DNA of 10,614 bases from Gammaproteobacteria bacterium (GTDB taxonomy: Bacteria; Pseudomonadota; Gammaproteobacteria; HK1), in assembly GCA_020444775.1 (NCBI GenBank), contig JAGRHX010000973.1, positions 1 through 10,614 on the forward strand, read 5' to 3'. Shown piece by piece: positions 1 through 6,291 of the stretch. The translations under genes were made by a program, and so were the position numbers. The notes under the pieces are model-generated. The model searched no databases and was not told the DNA's origin. It was given only the letters and a program-made list of their open reading frames with translations. Within the stretch, counting starts at the first letter, position 1; each line of letters begins with the position of its first letter.

Positions 1-774
1 ACCGCGCCGTCCGAGTCGCTGATCGCACGACTGCAGGCGCTCGGGCCGCGGGTCACGCATGCCTTTGGGATGACCGAGACCACCCAGGCGCTCAGCGTGT
101 CCATTCCGGATCCTGGCGCCGATCCCGCCGAGCGACACCTACAGCAGCTCAGTCAGGGGCAGCCAATCTTTCTGTCCGATGTCCGGGTGGTCGACGAATC
201 GGGCGTCACGCTGGCGGAGGACGGCGCCAGCGTCGGCCATCTGCAGGTACGTGGGCCGGCCGTGGCCAGCGCCTACTTCGGCCAGTCCAAGGCGTACGAC
301 TCCACGCCGGGCCAGTCCGAATCCGGCCCCTTCACCAGCGATGGCTGGCTGGACACCGGCGACATCGGCACGCTCGATCCGGCGGCCTGGATACGTATCA
401 CCGATCGCGCCAAGGATGCCATCAAGTCCGGCGGCGAATGGATAAGCTCGGTGACCCTGGAGAACATCGCGGCCGGCTGTCCGGGTGTCGCCGAGGCCAC
501 CTGCATTGGCGTTGCTCATCCACGCTGGCAGGAACGCCCGGTGCTGCTGCTGGTGCCCGAGGCAGGCGCGTCGCCGCGCGAGTCGCAGGTGCGCGATTAT
601 CTGCGCGAGCGCATCGCCCGCTGGTGGATGCCCGATGCCATCCTGTTCGTTCCGACGCTACCCAGGAACGCAGTCGGAAAGGTGCAAAAGAGCGAGCTGC
701 GGGACCGCTACCGCAATCTGCTCGGAGAACGGCCACCGGAGCCCCGCGGCCCCTCCGCCGACGCGCCAGACTGA
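1..774 (+). CDS. Acyl-CoA synthetase (AMP-forming, ANL superfamily), C-terminal part, truncated by window start
   Basis: Adenylates a carboxylic acid with ATP and transfers it to CoA, the entry step to beta-oxidation-type pathways; cytoplasmic. The frame is open from base 1 and gives 257 residues; the true start lies upstream. Motifs in order (residues counted from the first codon): HAFGMTETT at 20-28 (the A5 adenylate-binding motif, usually YGxTE); GWLDTGD at 115-121 (A7, with the Asp that binds the ribose); [15 protein letters not shown] at 135-149 (A8 hinge); [10 protein letters not shown] at 221-230, whose Lys 227 is the expected adenylation lysine (A10). The hinge and C-terminal domain are therefore complete, and the missing part is the N-terminal acyl-binding domain, so substrate preference cannot be read. 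It resembles the medium/long-chain FadD-type (COG0318) ligases. A 35-bp gap separates it from the convergent MFS gene. Family call is firm; substrate unknown. Confidence 0.93.
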   Translation, partial: TAPSESLIARLQALGPRVTHAFGMTETTQALSVSIPDPGADPAERHLQQLSQGQPIFLSDVRVVDESGVTLAEDGASVGHLQVRGPAVASAYFGQSKAYDSTPGQSESGPFTSDGWLDTGDIGTLDPAAWIRITDRAKDAIKSGGEWISSVTLENIAAGCPGVAEATCIGVAHPRWQERPVLLLVPEAGASPRESQVRDYLRERIARWWMPDAILFVPTLPRNAVGKVQKSELRDRYRNLLGERPPEPRGPSADAPD

Positions 775-809
775 GATCGTCGAACAGCCCGGCCGGGGCG
801 TTTCGCGGG

Positions 810-2102
810 TCAATCGCTGGAAACGCTGCGCGCGGAACGTTCCAGCGTCGACCGATCGCTCTCGACCCGCAGCGACACCTCGCCGCCCGCCACCGAGCAT
901 CGACATAGATACAGCCCCAGAACAGCGCCCAGCACGGCGCCCAGAACGGCATACAGGCTGAAGGTCGCGGCCACTCCCAGCGTCTCGATGAACGCGCCCG
1001 CGAGCAGCAGACCGAGCGGCAGACCGAACACCGCGAGCTGGCGTACACCCATGATCCGCGCCCGATATGCGGGCTCGATGGCGATCAGCAGGAAGGACGC
1101 CATCGGCACCATGGTCAGACTCGACACCAGACCGATGGCGGCCAGCAGCGCAAGCCCGATCGCCAGAGAGTCGACCTGAGCGAACAGCACGTAGAGCAGG
1201 TGCCACACGACCACGCTGAACAGCATCAGGCGTGCCGGCTGTCGGCTGCGCAACCGCGCCGCCAGCATCAGCGAGCCCAGCAAGGCGCCACCCGCGAAGC
1301 AGGCCATCATCAGCCCCAGGCCCTTCTCGTCGACGTGATAGACGTCTCGGGCCACAACCGGCAGCAAGCCACCGCTCAGCGACAGGACCGTGAAATTGAC
1401 CAGGAAGGCAAAGCTCAGCAAGGTCATGATGACCGGTGAGGTACGCAGATAACGTAACCCTTCCAGCAGGTCGTACAGTGGCCGCGACCGAACCCTGATC
1501 CGATCCCTGGGCACGCCGATGATGCCAAGGCTCAGCAGCACGCTGCCGGCATAGAAGCAAGCGACCACCGCATAGGCCGGCCCCAGCCCGATGGCCGCCA
1601 TCAGCCCGGCGCCGGCCAGCGCACCGGCGATACGCGCGCCGTCGACGGTGCTACGCGACAGCCCCATCGCGTTCATCAGCAACTCATGTGGCAACGCGTC
1701 GGCGATCAACGATTGCCGCAGCATCATGTCCGCGGGCCGGATCAGGCCACCCAACGCCGCCACCGCGAACACGTGCCAGGGCTCGAGCCACTGGGATAGA
1801 CTCAACACCATCAACAGCATGGCGAGGGCAGTGAACATTGCCCTGATGCACACCAGCATCGGCTTGCGGGCGAAGCGATCGGCGAGTGAGCCGACCAATG
1901 GCGAGAGCAGCGTGCCACCAAAGCGCAGTGCCCCCAGCAGTGCCAGCAGGAACGGCGAATCGGTCTCGGTCAGCACGTACCAACCGAGAATCAGCACCTC
2001 CATCTCGATGCCCCATGCGGTCAGCAGGTCGGCAAAGAACTGGAAGCGAAAGCTACGCACCTTGAATGCAGTCGGCATCGGGGTCGGTCGAAGTCCGGAC
2101 AT
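810..2102 (-). CDS. MFS transporter, 12-TM, EntS-like (MFS_3) efflux type
   Basis: Inner-membrane secondary transporter. The start chosen gives 430 residues, normal for the superfamily. The sequence is strongly hydrophobic with alternating helices. The diagnostic motif A of the TM2-TM3 loop, GSLADRFARKP, lies at about residues 71-81 and is intact. A second, charge-rich central loop (about residue 200-225, PRDRIRVRSRPLYDLLEGLRY) separates the two six-helix halves, and the C-terminus ends in a polar tail. The overall pattern resembles the MFS_3/EntS exporters, which often move siderophores or drugs, but substrate cannot be inferred. The frame stays open upstream to 2507, overlapping the acyl-CoA dehydrogenase, but that extension is Arg/Pro/Ala-rich, unlike a transporter, and is rejected. 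ATG at 2102 was preferred; ATG at 2078 (422 residues) is an equally possible start, and neither has a clear Shine-Dalgarno. It runs opposite to its catabolic neighbours and is divergent from the dehydrogenase operon. Confidence 0.88.
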   Translation of the reverse strand: MSGLRPTPMPTAFKVRSFRFQFFADLLTAWGIEMEVLILGWYVLTETDSPFLLALLGALRFGGTLLSPLVGSLADRFARKPMLVCIRAMFTALAMLLMVLSLSQWLEPWHVFAVAALGGLIRPADMMLRQSLIADALPHELLMNAMGLSRSTVDGARIAGALAGAGLMAAIGLGPAYAVVACFYAGSVLLSLGIIGVPRDRIRVRSRPLYDLLEGLRYLRTSPVIMTLLSFAFLVNFTVLSLSGGLLPVVARDVYHVDEKGLGLMMACFAGGALLGSLMLAARLRSRQPARLMLFSVVVWHLLYVLFAQVDSLAIGLALLAAIGLVSSLTMVPMASFLLIAIEPAYRARIMGVRQLAVFGLPLGLLLAGAFIETLGVAATFSLYAVLGAVLGAVLGLYLCRCSVAGGEVSLRVESDRSTLERSARSVSSD

Positions 2103-2459
2103 CAGCTGGCAACACGCCGCAGGCGCGGCCCCGTTGGCCGGCCTGATGATGGCCGGTGGTGGGTCGCTGGCTGGACGCCAGCCGTCCGGGCGCGGCCCGT
2201 ATGGATACGGCGCTCTTGGACCACGCCAGACCGGCACGCCGCGCATCTTCGCACATCGTGTGCCCCGAAACCCGTGCCCCACGACGTGTACGGGAGAACG
2301 TCCCAGCCACCGGCGGCGTCGGGCGCCAGCGGATGCGGATGCCGTCAGGCGCCGCCGCGCTTGCAGCGGTGACCGCGCGCGCACAGAATCGGACATCGAG
2401 GCGTGGCCTTGGCCGACGGTTTCGGTCGTCTCGGCGAGGCAGCGGGTGCTCAACGCGGC

Positions 2460-2478
2460 CGGTCCCTGGTCGGGACCG
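2460..2478 (+). promoter_or_regulatory. 7-bp perfect hairpin directly upstream of the acyl-CoA dehydrogenase RBS
   Basis: CGGTCCC (2460-2466) and GGGACCG (2472-2478) are exact reverse complements around a five-base loop, TGGTC. The 3' arm ends at the base before the AAGGAG Shine-Dalgarno (2479-2484). It could be an RNA hairpin influencing ribosome access or a DNA operator. No T tract follows, so it is not an intrinsic terminator. The structure is seen; the role is inferred. Confidence 0.45.
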
Positions 2479-2484
2479 AAGGAG
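2479..2484 (+). promoter_or_regulatory. Ribosome binding site deciding the GTG start at 2491
   Basis: AAGGAG, a near-consensus Shine-Dalgarno, lies six bases before GTG 2491. It fixes the start of the dehydrogenase gene although the frame is open hundreds of bases further upstream. Confidence 0.85.
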
Positions 2485-2490
2485 ACCAGC

Positions 2491-3663
2491 GTGGACTTCG
2501 CATTCACTCCCGAGAACGAGCGCTTCCGAGCCGAGGTGCGCGAGTTCCTGGACGCTCATGTCACCGATACGGTGCGCGCCGAGATCGATGCCTCCAGCGC
2601 CGGCGAGCCCATAGGGCCGGCGACGCGCGAGCTGATCGCCCGGATCGGCGAGCAGGGTTGGATCGGCATGAGCTGGCCCGAGGAGTTCGGCGGGCGTAAC
2701 GCCGACCTCATCGATCAGTACATCTTCGAAGAGGAGCTGGCGCGCGCCCGTGTGCCACTCAATCTCGGTAACTTCATCGAGCAGGCACCGGCAATCATGA
2801 GCGCCGGTACCGAAGCCCAGAAGCGCTATTTCATCCCGCGCATGGTACGCGGTGAGATCAGCTTCGCGCTCGGTTACACCGAGCCCAGCGGTGGCACCGA
2901 TCTGGCCTCGCTGCGAACCCGTGCGGTCGAGGATGCGGACGGCTTCGTGATCAACGGCCAGAAGGTCTTCACCACCCGCGCCGAGCAGTCCACGCATATC
3001 TATCTCATGGCACGGACCGATCCCGACGCAGCGCGTCACGACGGCATATCCATCTTCCTGGTTCCGATGGACACCCCCGGCATCACCGTGCGGCCGTTGC
3101 GCACGCTGCCCGGGGGGCGCACCAACGAGGTCTTCTTCGACGATGTGCGGGTGCCCGCGACCGCCTTGCTCGGTGACCGCAACCGTGGCTGGTACATCGG
3201 CGCCGCGGCGCTCAATCTCGGCCGCGCGGGCGCGCGGCGCTATTGCATCTACGTGTCCGCCTTCGAAGCGCTGCTGAGCCATCTCCAGAACGACCCGGAC
3301 GGCCAGGAGCTCGCCCGGGATCCGGTGACACGCGACCGCGTCGCCGCTCTGTACAGCGAGGCCCAGGTGGCCCGACTGTTCACGATGCGTAGCCTGAGCA
3401 TGGTGCGTCGCGGCATCAATCCACCCTACGAGATATCCTCGGAGAAGGTCTGGGGCCCAGAGTTCCAGGTCCGCACCACCGAGGCTGCAAGCCAGATCCT
3501 CGGCGAGTACCACCAGCTCTGGGACGGCCCGCTCGCGCCGGCCAACGGCGGCTTTCCGCGCAACTATGTCGGCGCCATGGTCTCCACCTTCGGCCATGGC
3601 AGCACCCAGGTGATGCGCAACGCCATAGCCAGCCGCGGTCTGGGCATGCCGAAGAGCCGCTGA
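2491..3663 (+). CDS. Acyl-CoA dehydrogenase, subunit with TEPxxGTD motif (probable alpha-type partner)
   Basis: Flavin-dependent alpha,beta-dehydrogenation of an acyl-CoA; cytoplasmic, passing electrons to ETF. GTG start with AAGGAG at six bases; 390 residues, a usual family length. Visible: N-terminal helical domain (about 1-120) with IGMSWPEEFGG; the first signature motif YTEPSGGTD at 129-137 in the beta-domain; a C-terminal RNAIASRGLGMP at 376-387, matching the family's RNxIAxRxLGxP end. Missing: the RxxFGxPI flavin-contact motif normally in the C-terminal helical domain (replaced by a HLQNDPDGQEL segment) and the QxxGGxG motif (replaced by a SQILGEYHQLWDG segment). The next gene carries both of the absent motifs and lacks the present ones, so the two products probably form one enzyme. 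The stop is followed 11 bases later by the next start. Chain length and substrate cannot be read from the sequence. Confidence 0.92.
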   Translation: MDFAFTPENERFRAEVREFLDAHVTDTVRAEIDASSAGEPIGPATRELIARIGEQGWIGMSWPEEFGGRNADLIDQYIFEEELARARVPLNLGNFIEQAPAIMSAGTEAQKRYFIPRMVRGEISFALGYTEPSGGTDLASLRTRAVEDADGFVINGQKVFTTRAEQSTHIYLMARTDPDAARHDGISIFLVPMDTPGITVRPLRTLPGGRTNEVFFDDVRVPATALLGDRNRGWYIGAAALNLGRAGARRYCIYVSAFEALLSHLQNDPDGQELARDPVTRDRVAALYSEAQVARLFTMRSLSMVRRGINPPYEISSEKVWGPEFQVRTTEAASQILGEYHQLWDGPLAPANGGFPRNYVGAMVSTFGHGSTQVMRNAIASRGLGMPKSR

Positions 3664-3674
3664 GGGAGCACGAC

Positions 3675-4808
3675 GTGGACGTATTGCTGGACGAGGACGA
3701 GACCCTGCTGCAGCAGGCCTTGCGCCGATTCTTCGAATCACGCTGCCCGCCTTCGCGGGTACGCGCAGCCGAGGACCAGAGCCTTCAGATCGACAGTGAG
3801 CTATGGTCGGCGCTGGCCGAGCTCGGCTGGCTGGGGCTGGCGTTGCCCGCCATGCACGGCGGTTCCGAGGCGCCGCTGAGCCAGCTCGGCCTGCTGTTCG
3901 AGGAGGCCGGCAGGGCGCTGGCGCCGGTGCCGTTGCTCGCCCATACCGTCGCCGCCCTGTGTCTGGCCCGGCATGCCACGCCAGAGCAGCAGGAACGCCT
4001 GTTGCCGGCGGCCATCATGGGTGACGCCGTGCTCACCTGGTCCTGGAGCGAGCAGCGCTTCGGTCTGCATCCGTCGAGCATCCAGCTCCGCGCCGAGCGT
4101 CAGGGCAACGGCTGGCGTCTGACCGGCAGCAAGCGCTTCGTCGACGCTTTTCCCAGCAGCACCGCCTGCATCGTCCCGGCCAGGACCACCCCCGGCGAGA
4201 CCCAGCACGGCATCAGCTTGTTGCTGGTCAGCCCAGACACCCCGGGTCTGAGCTGCACGGCGAGCGGCACGCTGGCCGGCGACCGACAGTACGAGCTGCA
4301 CTTCGACGGCGCCCAGGTCGGCGGTGACGCCCTGCTCGGCGAGGTGGACAAGGCCTGGCCCATCGCCCTGGACATGCTCGACACGGCGGTGATGCTGAAC
4401 ACCGCCATGACCGTCGGCGCGACCCGCATGGCCGTGGAACGCGCGGTCGCCTACGCCAAGGAGCGTCATGCCTTCGGCAAGCCGATTGCCGCGTTCCAGG
4501 CCATACAGCACATGTGCGCGAACATGATCACCTGGGTCGACGGCGCCGAGCTGCTGAATAGAGAGGCCATCTGGAAGCGGGCTCGGGGCGAGGCGGCGCG
4601 ACTCGAGATTGCCGGCGCCAAGGCCTTCGCCAACGAGTATTGCCAGGCGGCGCTGCGCGAGGCCAATCAGATCCACGGCGGCGTCGCCCAGGTACGTGAA
4701 TACGACCAGCAGCTCTGGTACCGGCGTGCCGCCGCCTGGACGATGCGTCTCGGCACGAGCCTGGACCACCGCAGAACGGTCGCCGACGAGCTGGCGCTCG
4801 GCGTATAG
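3675..4808 (+). CDS. Acyl-CoA dehydrogenase, degenerate partner subunit (RxxFG and IHGG motifs present)
   Basis: Second member of a dehydrogenase pair. GTG start preceded by GAGGGAG (3662-3668, overlapping the upstream stop codon) at six bases; 377 residues. It starts directly with the DEDETLLQQALRRFF helix typical of the family's N-terminal domain. The C-terminal domain carries YAKERHAFGKPI at 260-271, with FQAIQH after it, and QIHGG at 332-336, the usual flavin-contact motifs. The first signature is not TEPxxGSD but WSWSEQRFG at 122-130, and the C-terminus ends without the RNxIAxRxLGxP motif. This is the reverse of the preceding gene. Known two-gene enzymes such as ChsE1-ChsE2 and ChsE4-ChsE5 of Mycobacterium tuberculosis steroid degradation build alpha2beta2 tetramers with flavin sites shared between unlike subunits; the same is inferred here. 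The two genes are almost certainly co-transcribed. Confidence 0.9.
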   Translation: MDVLLDEDETLLQQALRRFFESRCPPSRVRAAEDQSLQIDSELWSALAELGWLGLALPAMHGGSEAPLSQLGLLFEEAGRALAPVPLLAHTVAALCLARHATPEQQERLLPAAIMGDAVLTWSWSEQRFGLHPSSIQLRAERQGNGWRLTGSKRFVDAFPSSTACIVPARTTPGETQHGISLLLVSPDTPGLSCTASGTLAGDRQYELHFDGAQVGGDALLGEVDKAWPIALDMLDTAVMLNTAMTVGATRMAVERAVAYAKERHAFGKPIAAFQAIQHMCANMITWVDGAELLNREAIWKRARGEAARLEIAGAKAFANEYCQAALREANQIHGGVAQVREYDQQLWYRRAAAWTMRLGTSLDHRRTVADELALGV

Positions 4809-4892
4809 CACCCTGCCTGGCGGCGCCAGAGCCGAAGTCATGTCCGCACCTGTATCGACTACCACCCTCGCCGTGCTGCCTCGCCGTGCTGC

Positions 4893-4900
4893 ATTGCAAT
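4893..4900. repeat. 8-bp palindrome ATTGCAAT upstream of the transporter promoter
   Basis: A perfect palindrome in an otherwise locally AT-richer stretch, 15 bases before the candidate -35 box. A second 8-bp palindrome, CGGTACCG, lies at 4958-4965 near the predicted transcription start. Either could be an operator half or core; this is only positional reasoning. Confidence 0.25.
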
Positions 4901-4915
4901 AGTTTCGATTCCATA

Positions 4916-4945
4916 TTGACAAGCCATTGAAGGCTGTCGTATCAA
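4916..4945 (+). promoter_or_regulatory. Candidate sigma70-type promoter for the ABC transporter genes
   Basis: TTGACA (4916-4921, perfect consensus) is followed after 18 bases by TATCAA (4940-4945, four of six matches to TATAAT). Transcription would begin near 4952 and give a leader of about 95 bases before ATG 5047. The local drop in GC content supports a promoter here. It implies that the transporter genes can be transcribed separately from the dehydrogenase genes. Confidence 0.5.
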
Positions 4946-5034
4946 GGTTCATCAATTCGGTACCGTTACCGTTGCGGATGGGGCCTTGCGCGCCCGACGC
5001 GAGCGGTTGGACGTCTCTACAGTGGGTGTCACTC

Positions 5035-5039
5035 AGGAG
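5035..5039 (+). promoter_or_regulatory. Ribosome binding site deciding the ATG start at 5047
   Basis: AGGAG lies seven bases before ATG 5047. The in-frame GTG at 5041 would be only one base away from it, and the longer frame from 4927 would add 40 residues ahead of the signal peptide, so ATG 5047 is preferred. Confidence 0.8.
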
Positions 5040-5046
5040 CGTGATC

Positions 5047-6120
5047 ATGCGTGTGTCGTCTGGCGTGTTTTGGTTCCTCGGCTGGATGCTGGTCAGCCTC
5101 CTCGGCTCCCTCGGCACGACCGCCTTCAGCACGGCCGCGATCGCGGCCGAGCCGATGTCAGCCGCGGAGACACAGCTCTACGAGGCCGCCCGCCAGGAAG
5201 GCGAGCTGACCTGGTACGTGGCGCAATTCGGCACGTCCGAGTCAGAGGCCATGGGTCAGGCCTTCACGGCCCGCTATCCCGGCATCAAGGTCAATGTGAT
5301 CCGCACCACCGGTCAGGTGGCCTATGCACGCCTGATGCAGGACATCCGGGCCAACGTCGCCCAATGCGATGTGTTCAGCGCAACCGACGTCGGCCACCTC
5401 GTCAGCCTCAAGGCCGACAAGAAACTGCTGCAGTTCACGCCGGAGAACGCCGCGAAGCTGCGCAAGCCCTATCTGGACATGGATCCCGACGGCTACTACT
5501 ACACGACCTCGGCCAACCCGACCATCATGGTCTACAACACCAATCTGGTCCCCGCGGGCGAGGCGCCGGTCAACTGGACCGATCTCATCGACCCGAAGTG
5601 GAAGGGCAAGGTCGCCATCTCGCATCCCGGCTTCAGCGGCTCCACAGGGTCGTGGGCGGTGATGATGAAGAAACTCTATGGCATCGCGTTCTTCGAGAAA
5701 CTCGAGAAGCAGGACCCATTGATCGGTCGTTCATTGATTGACCCACCGACGGTGCTCACCGCCGGGGAGCGTTCCATCGGCATATCGTCGCTGGCAACCG
5801 CCACCCGGCTGAAGCTGGCCGGGAATCCAATCGAGATCGTCTATCCCAGTGACGGCGCGAAGCTGTCCCTGAGCGGCTCGGCCATACTCGCCAACGCGCC
5901 CCACCCGAACGCCGCGCAGTTGTTCTTCAACCATCTGCTCAGCGTCGAGGCCGCGCAGCTGCAGGTCAAGCAGGGTCAGCAACCGTTGCGTCCGGAAGTC
6001 TCGCCGCCCGCTGGTGTCAAGGCCATCGACGAGATAGCCATCGGGCCGCTGACCGAAGCCGAGGTCATCGCCGGCGTCCAGGATGTCATCGTCGAGTGGC
6101 GCGATATCTTCGGCAACTGA
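5047..6120 (+). CDS. Periplasmic solute-binding protein of an AfuA/FbpA-class ABC importer
   Basis: Captures a substrate in the periplasm and delivers it to the permease encoded downstream. 357 residues from ATG 5047, typical for the family. Residues 1-34 form a Sec signal peptide: short basic start (MR), a hydrophobic core around residues 7-23, and an AIA-A cleavage site near residues 31-34. The mature protein begins with the family pattern LYEAARQEGELTWY, followed by TTGQVAYARLMQD, DVFSATDVGHL, a hinge region with MVYNTNLVP, NWTDLIDPKWKGKV and the C-terminal lobe YPSDGAKLSLSGSAI with APHPNAAQLFFNHLL. These are hallmarks of COG1840-type binding proteins. Many relatives are annotated as iron binders, but I do not see the adjacent Tyr-Tyr pair used by FbpA for ferric iron in the C-terminal lobe, so an organic ligand is more likely. 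It has its own promoter candidate, and an intercistronic hairpin follows the stop. Confidence 0.92.
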   Translation: MRVSSGVFWFLGWMLVSLLGSLGTTAFSTAAIAAEPMSAAETQLYEAARQEGELTWYVAQFGTSESEAMGQAFTARYPGIKVNVIRTTGQVAYARLMQDIRANVAQCDVFSATDVGHLVSLKADKKLLQFTPENAAKLRKPYLDMDPDGYYYTTSANPTIMVYNTNLVPAGEAPVNWTDLIDPKWKGKVAISHPGFSGSTGSWAVMMKKLYGIAFFEKLEKQDPLIGRSLIDPPTVLTAGERSIGISSLATATRLKLAGNPIEIVYPSDGAKLSLSGSAILANAPHPNAAQLFFNHLLSVEAAQLQVKQGQQPLRPEVSPPAGVKAIDEIAIGPLTEAEVIAGVQDVIVEWRDIFGN

Positions 6121-6150
6121 CCGCCCCCGATGACCACCCCTTAGGGTCAC

Positions 6151-6190
6151 GACGACGGGCCTCGACGGTTTACCTCGTCGTCAGGCCCGT
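6151..6190 (+). promoter_or_regulatory. Intercistronic hairpin between binding-protein and permease genes
   Basis: ACGGGCCT (6155-6162) pairs perfectly with AGGCCCGT (6183-6190), and inside it CGACG (6163-6167) pairs with CGTCG (6176-6180) around the loop GTTTACCT, leaving a two-base bulge. This gives about 13 base pairs. No T run follows, so it is not a standard intrinsic terminator. In other importers such a hairpin after the binding-protein gene protects the upstream message or partly attenuates transcription, giving excess binding protein over permease; that role is inferred here. Confidence 0.6.
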
Positions 6191-6278
6191 ACCGCGACCG
6201 CACACCGATTGGCGAGGACATTGTCGCCCAACGCTCTCACGCGGCGCCGGGCGCTCGATGTCGAACGCGATCCTCGAC

Positions 6279-6284
6279 AGGAGG
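6279..6284 (+). promoter_or_regulatory. Strong RBS deciding a TTG start at 6292
   Basis: AGGAGG, a perfect Shine-Dalgarno core, is seven bases before TTG 6292. The next in-frame candidate, GTG 6298, would sit 13 bases away. The rare TTG start is therefore preferred. Confidence 0.75.
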
Positions 6285-6291
6285 GCCTCCG

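Larger units (their letters stand above)
2103..2490. other. Divergent intergenic region between MFS and acyl-CoA dehydrogenase genes
   Basis: This 388-bp stretch has no gene that I can support. Several frames are open, but their translations are Arg/Pro/Ala-rich and low in complexity, as expected from GC-rich noncoding or shadow frames. It should hold the promoters of both divergent genes, yet I see no convincing -35/-10 pair on either strand. Visible structure: a 6-bp inverted repeat GGCTGG-acg-CCAGCC at 2169-2183, repeated GGCCGG units near 2136-2156, and the hairpin at 2460-2478 listed separately. Confidence 0.6.

Noticed and set aside
787..803. GCCC-GGCCG-GGGC followed by GTTT between ligase and MFS genes, containing the palindrome CCCGGCCGGG
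   Set aside because: Stem of only four pairs and three T residues; possible weak terminator in the 35-bp convergent gap, but not enough to call.
1591..2490. Upstream extension of the dehydrogenase frame
   Set aside because: It runs antisense to the MFS gene, has Ser/Arg-rich low-complexity sequence, and the AAGGAG at 2479 clearly marks GTG 2491.
2103..2507. N-terminal extension of the MFS gene to 2507
   Set aside because: The extension is Arg/Pro-rich, unlike a transporter N-terminus, and would overlap the RBS and start of the divergent dehydrogenase gene.
2053..3741. 562-codon open frame on the minus strand opposite the first acyl-CoA dehydrogenase
   Set aside because: It is fully antisense to a well-recognised gene with a good RBS, and its product is Ala/Gly/Arg/His-rich without recognisable domains. 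Long antisense frames are expected at this GC bias.
4817..4829. CTGGC-GGC-GCCAG after the second dehydrogenase
   Set aside because: Five-pair stem with a three-base loop and no T run; chance hairpins of this size are common in GC-rich DNA.
3801..5132. 443-codon minus-strand frame opposite the second dehydrogenase
   Set aside because: Antisense shadow of a gene with intact family motifs; the translation has no recognisable domain.
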